From: Pseudomonadota bacterium
GTDB lineage: Bacteria; Pseudomonadota; Alphaproteobacteria; UBA1280; UBA12223
NCBI GenBank assembly: GCA_002937495.1
Contig: PTJW01000007.1
Location: 1-19,075 of the forward strand
Direction: 5' to 3'
DNA length: 19,075 nucleotides
Each line of letters opens with the position of its first letter. Positions within the stretch are counted from its first letter, which is position 1. The notes under the pieces are model-generated. The model saw only the letters and a program-made list of their open reading frames with translations. It was not told where the DNA came from and searched no databases. Both the position numbers and the translations under genes were made by a program. Positions 1-8,901 of this stretch are shown here, one piece after another.

Positions 1-1487
1 TCATCTTGGTTATGCTTATTCTTTTTAGCAATTTTACTACCAATAACAGGTACAAAAATTACAGCCATAATTAACGAGCCTGTTAATGTAAAGATAAGTG
101 TAATTGGCATAAATTTCATAAACTCACCAACAATACCTGGCCAGAATAATAACGGCATAAATACGGCTAATGTTGTAGCTGTTGAGGCTGCAATTGGCCA
201 TACTACAGTTCTTGCAGCTTTTTTAAATGCATCTATTCTTGAGTAGCCTTTATTCATTAAGCTATCGGCCATTTCTACAACAACAATAGCACCATCAACA
301 AGCATACCTACTGATAAAATAAGTGCAAATAATACAACAACATTCATAGTAAAACCTAAGAAGTAAAGCATCATAACACCCATTAAGAATGAACCTGGAA
401 TTGCTAACGCTACTAAACTTGCAGAGCTAACACCTAAAATAGAAAGAATAATAATCATAACTAATAAAACAGATGCTAAAACATTGTTTTGTAAGTCTGA
501 TAGCATATCTTTAATTTGTGTAGACTGATCGTTAATAATTTCGTATTTAATAGATTCTGGGAATAAGCTTTGATTATCTTTTAAAGCAGTTTTTAATAGG
601 TCTACTGTTTCAATTACGTTTTCACCAATTCTTTTACTTACTTCAATAATAATTGCAGGCTTACCATTAAATCTTGTAATAGTTTCTCTGTCTTCAAAAA
701 CAAGCTTAACATCAGCAACATCACCAATAGTAATCATTCTATCAGCTTGAGTTACTAAAGGAAGGTTTAATATATCTTCTCTTGTTTTAAATAAACCAGG
801 AACTTTAATAGCATATGATGATGTAGCAGTTTCTAAAGCACCAGCTGTAACAAGTTTGTTGTTATTATTAATAGCATCAATAACCATAAATGGGTTTAAC
901 TGGTAGCTTTCTAGCTTTGATTTATTAATTTCAATTAAAACTTGGTTTTCAGGCTTACCTTGAATTTCAGCTTCTAAAACTGTTGGGATACCTTCAATAA
1001 TATCTTGTAAGTCTTCAGCTAGTTTTGCCATTCTTCTTTCAGGTGCATCACCAATTAATGCCACTGAAACAATTGGGAATGTAGAAACGTTAATTTCTTT
1101 CACTACTGGCTCATCAGCCTCATTTGGTAGCTCTGCTTTTGCTGTATCTACTGCTTCTCTAACATCTGTTAGGGCTTTTTCATTGTCAAAACCTGCATTA
1201 AACTTTAGTTTAATACTTGCACCATCTTGGTAAGCTTGAGATTGCATTTCATCTAAACCAGAAATAGACTTAAGCTCATTTTCTAATGGTTTTAATAATA
1301 GACTAACGCCATCTTCTGGTGAAATACCATCATAATGAACGCTCACATAAACCATAGGAATTGGAACATCAGGGTCTGATTCTTTAGAAATATCTACATA
1401 GCTAGATATACCAGCAATAAAAATTAGAATAAGTAACAACCAAACTGTTCTTGCATATTCTATAGCTTTTGTAATTAAAGTTACCAT
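1..1487 (-). CDS. RND-family efflux permease, N-terminal part (runs off the left edge)
   Basis: This is the inner-membrane proton-driven pump of a tripartite RND efflux system. The reading frame is open from an ATG at 1485-1487 to the window edge and gives 495 complete codons; family members are about 1,000-1,050 residues, so roughly half is present. The protein starts MVTLITKAIEYARTVW, followed by the first membrane helix, a long periplasmic porter region containing SPEDGV and PIVSVAL, and then a cluster of helices. The fourth-helix motif reads GMLVDGAIVVVEMAD, with Asp398 and Gly399. This corresponds to the paired aspartates of AcrB (Asp407/Asp408), of which only the first is kept. The start lies 7 nt after the stop of the AI-2E permease and has only a weak purine-rich upstream stretch. 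The partner adaptor is two genes upstream. The substrate cannot be inferred. Confidence 0.93.
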   Translation of the reverse strand, partial: MVTLITKAIEYARTVWLLLILIFIAGISSYVDISKESDPDVPIPMVYVSVHYDGISPEDGVSLLLKPLENELKSISGLDEMQSQAYQDGASIKLKFNAGFDNEKALTDVREAVDTAKAELPNEADEPVVKEINVSTFPIVSVALIGDAPERRMAKLAEDLQDIIEGIPTVLEAEIQGKPENQVLIEINKSKLESYQLNPFMVIDAINNNNKLVTAGALETATSSYAIKVPGLFKTREDILNLPLVTQADRMITIGDVADVKLVFEDRETITRFNGKPAIIIEVSKRIGENVIETVDLLKTALKDNQSLFPESIKYEIINDQSTQIKDMLSDLQNNVLASVLLVMIIILSILGVSSASLVALAIPGSFLMGVMMLYFLGFTMNVVVLFALILSVGMLVDGAIVVVEMADSLMNKGYSRIDAFKKAARTVVWPIAASTATTLAVFMPLLFWPGIVGEFMKFMPITLIFTLTGSLIMAVIFVPVIGSKIAKKNKHNQD

Positions 1488-1494
1488 TTTTTAA

Positions 1495-2589
1495 TTAGTC
1501 TTTCTTACTTAATTTTTTCTTTTTAACAGCTTTTTTCTTTGCTTGGTTATAAATTGAGCTGTTTTTATAATAATTGATTAGTTCTGCTACAATTACTGAA
1601 ATAACTGCAGAAACTGGCAGTGCTATTAATACACCTAAAAAGCCACCTAGCTCTCCACCTGCCATTACAACAAAAATAATCCATAATGGATGTAATCCTA
1701 GTGCATCACCTACTAGTTTTGGTGATAATATTGCACTTTCAACAGTTTGACCAATAACAAACACTAAAGCAATTAGTGCAAATGGCTCAACATCTGATAG
1801 TGGAAACTGGATAAATGCCATAATAAATGCCGCTAAACCACCTAATAGCATACCAACAAATGGAATAAAGCTTAATAAACCTGTTAGCATACCAATTGCA
1901 AAACCTAGTTTTAAACCAACAAGGCTTAAACCAATACCATAAATAGCACCTAATGCTAAGCATACTAAAAATTGACCTCTGATAAAGCTTGAAAGCTTAG
2001 TGTCAATTTTAGCTAAAACTTGGCTAACATAGCTTTGCTCGTTTTGTGGAACAAGTGTATGTAAAACATCTAAAATTTTATCCCAGTCTTTTAGTAAGTA
2101 GTATAAAGCTAATGGAGTAATTAAGAAAATTGAAACTAAATCAAATACTTTCATAGTTGATAAAGCAAGTGCTTTTAACCAAGTAGATAAATACTGCACA
2201 ATTTCTTGCGAGTGTGACTGTAAAGTTGTTTTTAAAGCACCAAAGTCAAAATCTGCTGGTAAAATTGGCTGAATAATTGGCTTAATTTTATCTGCAAAAA
2301 TAACTTCATAATTATCTAGCAGGTTTGCTAGTTCTTTAAAGCTATCAATAGCTAAAGGAATTGCTAAAGCTACAACTGCAAAAATTGCTGCAAAAATAAT
2401 AGATACAACAATTCCGCTTGTAATTCCTCTGTTTACTTTTTTTAGTTCTAACTTATCTACTAGTGGGTCTAGTAAATAAGCCAATACAGCAGCTAGTACA
2501 AACGGAGTTAAGATTCCTGAAATACTAGATAATATAAATAAAATTGCTAAAGCTGCAATTATATAAAATAATAGCCTTTCTCTTGCCAT
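1495..2589 (-). CDS. AI-2E/PerM-family membrane permease
   Basis: This 364-residue inner-membrane protein belongs to the AI-2E transporter family (the PerM/YdiK/TqsA group). Known members export the AI-2 signal or act in ion and proton exchange, so the substrate here is not predictable. Two helices lie near residues 7-45, with further helices near 58-82 and 145-165 and a C-terminal bundle from about 205 to 340. Family landmarks are visible: FIRGQ at 202-206, FIPFVG at 241-246 and PKLVGDALGLHPLW at 290-303. The last 20 residues are very lysine-rich. The start is well supported, with an AAAGGAG ribosome binding site just upstream of ATG 2587-2589. It sits 20 nt after the RND adaptor gene and 7 nt before the RND permease gene, so the three are surely co-transcribed. 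Confidence 0.93.
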   Translation of the reverse strand: MARERLLFYIIAALAILFILSSISGILTPFVLAAVLAYLLDPLVDKLELKKVNRGITSGIVVSIIFAAIFAVVALAIPLAIDSFKELANLLDNYEVIFADKIKPIIQPILPADFDFGALKTTLQSHSQEIVQYLSTWLKALALSTMKVFDLVSIFLITPLALYYLLKDWDKILDVLHTLVPQNEQSYVSQVLAKIDTKLSSFIRGQFLVCLALGAIYGIGLSLVGLKLGFAIGMLTGLLSFIPFVGMLLGGLAAFIMAFIQFPLSDVEPFALIALVFVIGQTVESAILSPKLVGDALGLHPLWIIFVVMAGGELGGFLGVLIALPVSAVISVIVAELINYYKNSSIYNQAKKKAVKKKKLSKKD

Positions 2590-2609
2590 TTTATTACTCC
2601 TTTAATTAA

Positions 2610-3707
2610 TTACTTTTCTTCTTTTTTAATTTCTACTGAGTTTTCATCAGTAAATGAAACACCAACTTTTAAGCCTTCTTTAACATCAATTTGTCCGCGA
2701 GTGATAAGGTTTAAGTCACCTTCTGCTTTTTCAATTGTAACAAATTGAGCATTGTGAGTATCTTTAACTAGCTTAGCTTCTTTAAATTCTACAACATTGT
2801 TAGCATTAACAGATCTAATACCTACTTTACCATCATCAGCAATAACCATTGCACTGTGAGGAACTTTATAAACATTAATATCTTCACCTGGAATAGAAAT
2901 ACTTACTGTTAAACCCTGTATAACTCTAAATTTATCAGATTGCTTTTTAACAGTTACTTCCATTTTATAAGTTTTTGTTAACTCATCTGCTTTTTGTGAA
3001 ATAAATGTAACTTGACCTTCTACTGTTTTACCATTAACAAAAGTACCGTAAGCTTTTTGACCTAGTTTTACTTTACCAATTTGATTTTGTGATAAGTAAC
3101 CAACTAGTAGCATTTCATCTTGAGAGATAATTTTGTATAAAACTGTATCTTCTTTAACATAATCACCTAATGATACATTTTTTTCTTCAATAAAGCCTGA
3201 AATTGGCGCTTTTACAAAGCTGTTCTCATAATCTCTTTTAGCATTTGTAAAGTTTGATAATGATCTTGTATATTCAGCTTGTCTATCAGCTAAATCTGTT
3301 TTTGCTTTATAAGCTTGTTGTGCTAAGTTTTGAGCAATATCTAATTTTAGCTTAGCAGATTTCATCTCTTCTTTAGCAGAATTTAAATTGTCTTTTCTGT
3401 AGTCATTTTCAAGTTCAAGCATTAAATCTGTAGACTTAACAAAGTCACCTTGAGAAAAATTAACTTTAGATACTTTACCTGAAACCTCAGCAACTAGATC
3501 AACATCGTCTGAAACTTCAGTTCTACCAACAACCTCAACCTTTGGAGTATGAACAATTGGAGAAATTGTATTTGCTAAAACTTTTACTGTACCTAGTTCA
3601 GCTTTTTTCTCTAGCTTTTCCTCTTCTTTAAAAACACCTGTTAGCATCCATAAAACTGCAAGGCCTGCAAATGCACCAGCAATTTTAACATTTTTATTTA
3701 TCTGCAT
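2610..3707 (-). CDS. RND efflux periplasmic adaptor (HlyD/MFP family)
   Basis: This is a 365-residue membrane-fusion protein that would link an RND pump to an outer-membrane channel. Residues 8-24 form one N-terminal membrane anchor, and no lipobox cysteine is seen, so it is probably an anchored rather than lipidated adaptor. Residues about 68-100 (DVDLVAEVSGKVSKV and onward) form the first lipoyl half-motif. Residues 102-160 are a charged alpha-helical hairpin. Residues 163-195 (SFVKAPISGFIEEKNVSLG) form the second lipoyl half, and beta-barrel and membrane-proximal domains follow. The partner pump is the truncated permease at 1-1487, with a PerM-like gene between them. The gene starts 14 nt after the murJ stop with an AAGGAA ribosome binding site. 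Length and domain order are normal for the family. Confidence 0.92.
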   Translation of the reverse strand: MQINKNVKIAGAFAGLAVLWMLTGVFKEEEKLEKKAELGTVKVLANTISPIVHTPKVEVVGRTEVSDDVDLVAEVSGKVSKVNFSQGDFVKSTDLMLELENDYRKDNLNSAKEEMKSAKLKLDIAQNLAQQAYKAKTDLADRQAEYTRSLSNFTNAKRDYENSFVKAPISGFIEEKNVSLGDYVKEDTVLYKIISQDEMLLVGYLSQNQIGKVKLGQKAYGTFVNGKTVEGQVTFISQKADELTKTYKMEVTVKKQSDKFRVIQGLTVSISIPGEDINVYKVPHSAMVIADDGKVGIRSVNANNVVEFKEAKLVKDTHNAQFVTIEKAEGDLNLITRGQIDVKEGLKVGVSFTDENSVEIKKEEK

Positions 3708-3721
3708 TTTTTATAAATTCC

Positions 3722-5242
3722 TTATTTATTCTTATAAAGCTTAAATACATAAACAAAACTAATTGTAAATATTAAGCCTAAGCAACCTATTATACTCAAG
3801 TATAATAATTTGTACATTATACCACTTTGCAAGCTAATATTCCATATATTAATTACAAAGTTAAATAATATTAATAAGCCTGTTTGGGCAATTATAAACA
3901 TACCTATTGACTTTAATACCTTAGCAAATTTTAAAACCCTGCGATTTAAAACAATAACTAATTGAATAATAATAGTAAAATAAATAGATATTACTCCAGC
4001 CATTACTAAACCTAAATAGTCATAATATTGCATTAAAATTAAACATAGCACTAAGTTAATTGTAAAGCTAAATGCGGCAATAATTGTTGGTAATTTTGTA
4101 TTACCTTGAGCATAAAAAATTACACTTACAATTTTTAAAGCCATAATTGCTGGAATTGATAGGCTCATTAAAGCTAAGGCTGCTGATGTTTTTTCTGTAG
4201 CAGTAGTATCAAATGCGCCTCTTTCAAATAAAGTATTAATAATAATTTCAGCATTTAAATACATAAAGGCTGTACAAAACGCTGCAATAATTAAAGTAAT
4301 GCTAAATACACGCATAAACGCATTAGATATATCTTGTTCTTGCTTCATTTTTTGAGTTAAAGTTGGCAATAGAACTGTAGCAATAGCAGTACCAAATAAA
4401 GCTGTTGGTAACTGTACCATTCTGTCTGAGTAAAATAAGAAAGATACCGAACCTTGCTGTAAACTAGATGCTAAAAATACACTAACTAAGCTATTTAAAA
4501 TAACAATACCTGAACCTAGCATTGTTGGAACAAATTTAACAAAAAGAAGTTTAACTTCTGGGCTTAAAGTTGGCTTTCTAAACTTAATTGTAAATGGCAT
4601 TCTTTTAATAGTTAAATACATAACTAAAAACTGTAAAAAACCACCAAAAACAAAACCAATTGCAGGCACATATGTAATGTTTTTATCAATATTAAATAAT
4701 AAATAAACTACAAATGCTACAATATAGCCAACATTAACCATTGCAGGAGCAAATGCCATAGCAGCAAACTTACCAAGTGAGTTTAAAACAGCACCCATAA
4801 ATGTCATATAACTAACAAATAAAATATAAGGCATTAATATTCTTGAAACATTAACTGCTAAATTATAAACATCTTCACCCCTTTCAGCCAATGATGGAGC
4901 TAAAACATTTAAAATTTGTGGCATAAAAATTTCGCAAACAATTAAAATAGCTAAAATAGCTAGCATAAACATACTGAAAGTTTCTTCTAAAAACTTTAAT
5001 GATTTACTATTAACTTGCTTATCATCACAATACTTTTTAAATAAAGGTACAAATGCTAAATTAAATGCACCTTCACCAAAAATTTGTCTAAATGTATTTG
5101 GGATTCGTAAACCAATAAATAAAATATCTGAGCTAATACCTGCACCTAAAAATCTTGCAATAAGTAAATCTCTAACAAAGCCCAAAATTCGTGAACTTAG
5201 CGTACCTATTGATACAATTGCTGATGACTTTAAAAAATTCAT
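3722..5242 (-). CDS. murJ: Lipid II flippase MurJ (MviN)
   Basis: MurJ moves lipid II, the peptidoglycan precursor, across the inner membrane. It is 506 residues long, the usual size for a protein of about 14 helices in the MOP superfamily. The N-terminus carries the family signature SSRILGFVRDLLIARFLGAG, then PNTFRQIFGEGAFNLAFVP. Arg18, Arg24 and Arg52 sit at the same positions as the essential cavity arginines of the E. coli protein. Arg274 in YSDRMVQLPTALFGTA matches the fourth one (E. coli Arg270). The start is ATG 5240-5242. It lies alone behind the mutS terminator, so it probably begins its own transcript, which then continues into the RND adaptor 14 nt downstream. Linkage of mutS and murJ on one strand looks like ordinary housekeeping synteny. 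Confidence 0.97.
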   Translation of the reverse strand: MNFLKSSAIVSIGTLSSRILGFVRDLLIARFLGAGISSDILFIGLRIPNTFRQIFGEGAFNLAFVPLFKKYCDDKQVNSKSLKFLEETFSMFMLAILAILIVCEIFMPQILNVLAPSLAERGEDVYNLAVNVSRILMPYILFVSYMTFMGAVLNSLGKFAAMAFAPAMVNVGYIVAFVVYLLFNIDKNITYVPAIGFVFGGFLQFLVMYLTIKRMPFTIKFRKPTLSPEVKLLFVKFVPTMLGSGIVILNSLVSVFLASSLQQGSVSFLFYSDRMVQLPTALFGTAIATVLLPTLTQKMKQEQDISNAFMRVFSITLIIAAFCTAFMYLNAEIIINTLFERGAFDTTATEKTSAALALMSLSIPAIMALKIVSVIFYAQGNTKLPTIIAAFSFTINLVLCLILMQYYDYLGLVMAGVISIYFTIIIQLVIVLNRRVLKFAKVLKSIGMFIIAQTGLLILFNFVINIWNISLQSGIMYKLLYLSIIGCLGLIFTISFVYVFKLYKNK

Positions 5243-5377
5243 ATATTTCTACCTAATTTTTTTATAATAATATTTATATTTATAACATATTTTAGTATAT
5301 TTTACACTCATTTTTTAACATACACTAATACTTTATTTATAATAATATTTTCAAATACTTATTTTTTATATTTCCAT
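5243..5377 (-). promoter_or_regulatory. AT-rich leader of murJ, probable promoter region
   Basis: This gap between the mutS terminator and murJ is almost wholly A and T and holds no convincing open reading frame. Because a terminator lies upstream, a promoter for murJ and the efflux genes should be here. The best -10 candidate on the minus strand is TATACT (5294-5299), but no good -35 hexamer sits 16-18 nt upstream, so the exact site is uncertain. Confidence 0.3.
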
Positions 5378-5409
5378 AAAAAAAAGACCTAATTTACACT
5401 TAGGTCTTT
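5378..5409 (-). terminator. Intrinsic terminator of mutS
   Basis: A perfect 10-bp inverted repeat (AAAGACCTAA and TTAGGTCTTT, arms 5400-5409 and 5383-5392) encloses a 7-nt loop. On the minus strand it runs into an 8-nt T tract (5385-5378). It begins 6 nt after the mutS stop codon, the classic shape and position of a Rho-independent terminator. It would separate the mutS transcript from murJ. Confidence 0.92.
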
Positions 5410-5415
5410 CTTACT

Positions 5416-8043
5416 TTATTTTACTTCTTTTTTTAAACTATATAGATAATCTAAAGCTTGGCGTGGAGTTAAATCATCAACATCAATATCTTTAATCATA
5501 GCTTTTAATTTTTCTGCTTTTTCATCAACTTCAACAATAACTTCTGGCTCGCTTAAGTCTGCCATTGCAAATAAATCAAAACCTGATGATTCTTGCTGTA
5601 CAGCCCTACCGTTTGCATCAATTAGTCTTGTACTTTCTAATGTTCCTAAAATCTTTTGAGCTCTTGTAGTTGCCATTTTTGGTAAACCTGCAATTTTAGC
5701 AACATGAATACCATATGAACCTGGGCTAGCACCTAAGCCAACTTCATGTAAAAATACAACTTCGCCATCCCACTCTTTAACCTTAACATGGTGATTTTCA
5801 ATTTTATCAAAGCTATCTTCTAATACTGTAAGTTCATGATAGTGAGTTGCAAATAAACCTCTAGACTTATTCTTTTTAACTAAATGTTCAACACAACCCC
5901 AAGCAATTGATAAACCATCAAATGTAGCTGTACCACGGCCAATTTCATCTAAAATAACAAAGCTTCGCTCAGTTGCATTGTTTAGAATATTAGCAGTTTC
6001 TACCATTTCAACCATAAATGTTGATTGACCTTTTGATAAATCATCACTTGCGCCAACTCTTGTAAAGATTCTATCAACCAAACCAATTTTAGCACTTTGT
6101 GCAGGAACAAATAAACCAACATGCGCCATTAGTGTAATAATTGCGTTTTGTCTTAAGAATGTAGATTTACCAGCCATGTTAGGGCCTGTAATTAGCCATA
6201 ACTTAGAATCTGAAAGCTCTGCATCATTAGGAATGAAGTTTTCAACTGTTTTTTCAATAACTGGGTGACGACCCTTTTGAATATCAAACTCTAAACCTGT
6301 AGTTAATTCTGGACGAACATAGTTTTTCTTTTCTGCTAATGTTGCTGAAGATGCAAAAACATCAAACTCTGCCAAACCTGCAGCAGCTTTCATTAATTTA
6401 CCATGAATATTCATCACAGCATCTGTAATTAGTTTAAATAACTGTAGCTCTCTTTCTAATGCTAATGAACCTGAAGATGCGATTTCTCTTTCTAAGTCCA
6501 TAAGTTCTTGAGTAGTAAATCTCATTGCATTAGTTGTTGTTTGCCTGTGTACATATCTTTCTGGAATTTTAGATTCGTACTGCTTAGTTACTTCAATAAA
6601 GTAACCCCAAACTTTGTTATATTTAACTTTTAGTGTTGGAATTGCTAATTCTTCAGACTCTCTAGCTTCTAAGTTTCTAAGCATTGTTAAACCATTTGTA
6701 GATAATGACTTGTACTTGTCAAAATCTGCGCAGAAACCTTGCTTAATAAAGCCACCATCTCTTGCTAGTAATGGTAAATCTTCATCTAAAATTGATTTAT
6801 TTAATAATTCTGATAGTTCATCAAAACCTCTTAAGCTAGAAGCAATGTATTTAAACATTTGACCATCAAGTTGCTCAAGTTTATCTGCAAGTGGGTTAAA
6901 TAGCTTACATGAGTTTTTAATAACTAGTAAATCTCTTGGAGATGCTCTATCATAAGCAATTCTTGATAATGATCTTTCAAAGTCACCAAATAGTTTTAAA
7001 TCATCTGTTAAATCTTGCTTAACTAATAATTTTTTAAGAAGTTCTTCAACTGCATCAAGCCTATGGTTAATTAATGTTAAGTCTTGTAATGGAGTTGCTA
7101 AAAATTCTTGTAATTTTCTGTTACCAAATGGAGTTAAAGTATGGTTAATAGCATCAAATAATGAGCCTCTAACTTCACCTCTTGTTGTTTTCATAATTTC
7201 TAAGTTAGCACGAGATTGCGCATCAATATGTAAAATAGAATTATTTTTTAACTCTGTTGGACGAGATAAACCTTCAACATCTCTCATTTGAGTTTCGTAA
7301 ATATATTGTAATAAAGTACCGCAAGCAATAATTTCGCCTTTATTTGCAATACCAAAACCTTGTAAAGTATCTACCTTATAAGTTTTTTTAATTAAATCTT
7401 CACATCTAGGGAAATTAAAGTAGTCGTTATACTTTTCTGTAAATTTGTTATAGTCAATTTCAGGAAAATCTACTATTAATTTTTCGGCTAATGTTTCAGA
7501 TAAAACAATTTCGCTTGGTGCAATACGGCTAATTTCTGCTGAGATATCATTATATTCAACTTTAGAGTAGTTAAATGAACCTGCAGAAATATCTAACCAT
7601 GCAAGATAATAATCTACACCGTTTTTTGTAATAGATAAAATATAGTTATTTTCAGTTGGTGATAGCATGCTTTCTTCAGTTAAAGTACCTGCTGTAAATA
7701 GTCTTACAACATCACGCTTAACAAGTGCAGATGATCCTCTTTCTTTTTTAGCTTGCTCTGGGCTTTCAATTTGCTCACATAGTGCTACCTTAAAGCCATT
7801 ACGCACTAACTTTGCAATGTAACCTTCTGCAGCATGAAATGGCACACCACACATTGGTACACCTTCAACATCTTTTGATGATCTTCTTTGAGTAAGTGTA
7901 ATACCTAAAATAGATGACGCTGTTTTAGCATCATCATTAAATAACTCATAAAAATCACCCATTCTATAAAATAGTAAAAACTTTGGATATTTGCCTTTAA
8001 GTTCTAAGTACTGCCTCATCATCGGCGTTACTTTTGCAGTCAT
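5416..8043 (-). CDS. mutS: DNA mismatch repair protein MutS
   Basis: MutS recognises mismatches and small loops and recruits MutL. It has 875 residues, a normal MutS1 length. The mismatch-reading Phe-x-Glu motif is intact in GDFYELF (Phe31, Glu33). Connector, lever and clamp domains fill the middle (about 120-560). The ATPase has Walker A GPNMAGKST at 620-628, a signature region with DDLSKGQSTF near 667-676, Walker B VILDEIGRGTATFDG at 696-710 and a histidine switch in FATHYHE at 731-737. The C-terminal helix LTPRQALDYLYSLK at 858-871 is the conserved tail element. The Ala in GPNMAGKST and TATFDG in place of TSTYDG are of the kind I associate with alphaproteobacteria. The start at 8041-8043 has an AAGGGG ribosome binding site. 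It lies 36 nt after a GNAT gene and ends at a strong terminator. Confidence 0.98.
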   Translation of the reverse strand: MTAKVTPMMRQYLELKGKYPKFLLFYRMGDFYELFNDDAKTASSILGITLTQRRSSKDVEGVPMCGVPFHAAEGYIAKLVRNGFKVALCEQIESPEQAKKERGSSALVKRDVVRLFTAGTLTEESMLSPTENNYILSITKNGVDYYLAWLDISAGSFNYSKVEYNDISAEISRIAPSEIVLSETLAEKLIVDFPEIDYNKFTEKYNDYFNFPRCEDLIKKTYKVDTLQGFGIANKGEIIACGTLLQYIYETQMRDVEGLSRPTELKNNSILHIDAQSRANLEIMKTTRGEVRGSLFDAINHTLTPFGNRKLQEFLATPLQDLTLINHRLDAVEELLKKLLVKQDLTDDLKLFGDFERSLSRIAYDRASPRDLLVIKNSCKLFNPLADKLEQLDGQMFKYIASSLRGFDELSELLNKSILDEDLPLLARDGGFIKQGFCADFDKYKSLSTNGLTMLRNLEARESEELAIPTLKVKYNKVWGYFIEVTKQYESKIPERYVHRQTTTNAMRFTTQELMDLEREIASSGSLALERELQLFKLITDAVMNIHGKLMKAAAGLAEFDVFASSATLAEKKNYVRPELTTGLEFDIQKGRHPVIEKTVENFIPNDAELSDSKLWLITGPNMAGKSTFLRQNAIITLMAHVGLFVPAQSAKIGLVDRIFTRVGASDDLSKGQSTFMVEMVETANILNNATERSFVILDEIGRGTATFDGLSIAWGCVEHLVKKNKSRGLFATHYHELTVLEDSFDKIENHHVKVKEWDGEVVFLHEVGLGASPGSYGIHVAKIAGLPKMATTRAQKILGTLESTRLIDANGRAVQQESSGFDLFAMADLSEPEVIVEVDEKAEKLKAMIKDIDVDDLTPRQALDYLYSLKKEVK

Positions 8044-8079
8044 AACTACCCCTTCTATATCTTTTATGTTTTATAATTT

Positions 8080-8658
8080 TTAAGCTTGTTTTGCTAAGTT
8101 TTGCTCAATTATATTTTCATACTTAATTGGTTGAATCATTTTACCCATGATAATTTCATCAATATATTCATCATCAGCAATCTTAACACCATTTTTTAAA
8201 GTTCCCTCAACTTCAAAACCATGTTTTAAGTAAAAGTTTAGGGCTTTGTCATTATTAGCAAAAACAGAAAGCTGTAATCTTTCGATACCTTCTTTTCTTG
8301 CCCAAAAGTCTGCAATTTCCATCATTTTTTTGCCTACGCCAATGCTTTGGAATTGCTTTAATACGCCAATGTATAACTCGGCCTTATGGCGGTTTCTTTC
8401 AGTTTGGCCAACTTGTATGTGTATATGCGCGTAGATTTCTTTAGTAATTAAGTCTTTTAAAATAAATAAGCCACTATGTTGAGATTTTAAAGATTCTAAA
8501 ATAAAAGCCTTAACCTTGTCTGTACCTAGTCTTTCACACTCTGTAGAGTTTCTAAAATAAATGTCATTTTCTCCATGCAGAACTGTTTGATACAAATGAA
8601 ACATATTTGCATCTTCTGGGCTTGCATGTACAAAGACAAATTGTTCTTTAGTTGACAT
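8080..8658 (-). CDS. GNAT-family N-acetyltransferase
   Basis: This 192-residue acetyl-CoA-dependent acetyltransferase would transfer an acetyl group to an amine. The substrate is unknown. Acetyl-CoA binding motif A is QSIGVGKKM at 104-112, in the Q/R-x-x-G-x-G form. Motif B follows as NNDKALNFYLKHGFEVEG at 135-152, the usual C-terminal signature in which Asn and Tyr act around the thioester. The closing part resembles members that acetylate small amines or protein N-termini, but that is only a resemblance. The start at 8656-8658 has a good AGAAGGAT ribosome binding site. It precedes mutS by 36 nt, so the two are probably one transcript. I see no functional link between them. Confidence 0.88.
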   Translation of the reverse strand: MSTKEQFVFVHASPEDANMFHLYQTVLHGENDIYFRNSTECERLGTDKVKAFILESLKSQHSGLFILKDLITKEIYAHIHIQVGQTERNRHKAELYIGVLKQFQSIGVGKKMMEIADFWARKEGIERLQLSVFANNDKALNFYLKHGFEVEGTLKNGVKIADDEYIDEIIMGKMIQPIKYENIIEQNLAKQA

Positions 8659-8707
8659 TTAAGATCCTTCTTTTTGTAACTAAATTTAAGACTATAACTA
8701 TCTTAGT

Positions 8708-8737
8708 ATTTTAGCACCTAACAACGGTATATAGCAA
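8708..8737 (-). promoter_or_regulatory. Candidate promoter for the GNAT-mutS pair
   Basis: In the 88-nt gap between ccoS and the GNAT gene, the minus strand reads TTGCTA (8732-8737), an 18-nt spacer, then TAAAAT (8708-8713). Both hexamers are fair matches to a sigma-70 promoter. In such AT-rich DNA the match could be chance. No terminator is visible in this gap, so read-through from the ccoGHIS genes is also possible. Confidence 0.25.
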
Positions 8738-8746
8738 GTATTAATT

Positions 8747-8887
8747 TTATTCATCATCAAATAAAATTTTGCTTGCCTCGTTTTCTAAATCTTCAAATTG
8801 ATTTGATTTTATACAGTAAAAAAATATTCCTAAGAATACTAACCCTAAAAACAAAGCAATTGGAATAAGAAATATTAAAATATTCAT
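8747..8887 (-). CDS. ccoS: cbb3 oxidase assembly protein CcoS (FixS)
   Basis: This very small gene encodes 46 residues. The protein is a single membrane helix (about residues 2-25, starting MNILIFLIPIALFLGLVF) followed by a short acidic cytoplasmic tail ending KILFDDE. CcoS proteins have this layout: one helix, 40-70 residues, and an acidic ILFDD-type tail. CcoS is needed for cofactor insertion (heme b and CuB) into the CcoN subunit of cytochrome cbb3 oxidase. Its place, 14 nt after the CcoI ATPase gene and last in the order ccoG-ccoH-ccoI-ccoS, is the standard one and settles the identification. The ribosome binding site is weak (AAGTGAG), suggesting coupling to ccoI translation. Confidence 0.93.
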   Translation of the reverse strand: MNILIFLIPIALFLGLVFLGIFFYCIKSNQFEDLENEASKILFDDE

Positions 8888-8901
8888 AACTATTAACTCA
8901 C

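Noticed and set aside
6614..6862. Plus-strand open frame of 82 codons inside mutS
   Set aside because: It is fully nested opposite conserved mutS domains, has no family resemblance, and every real gene here is on the minus strand. It is a shadow of an AT-rich coding region.
8659..8746. Possible terminator after ccoS
   Set aside because: Only short imperfect pairings (4-5 bp) are visible and none runs into a T tract.
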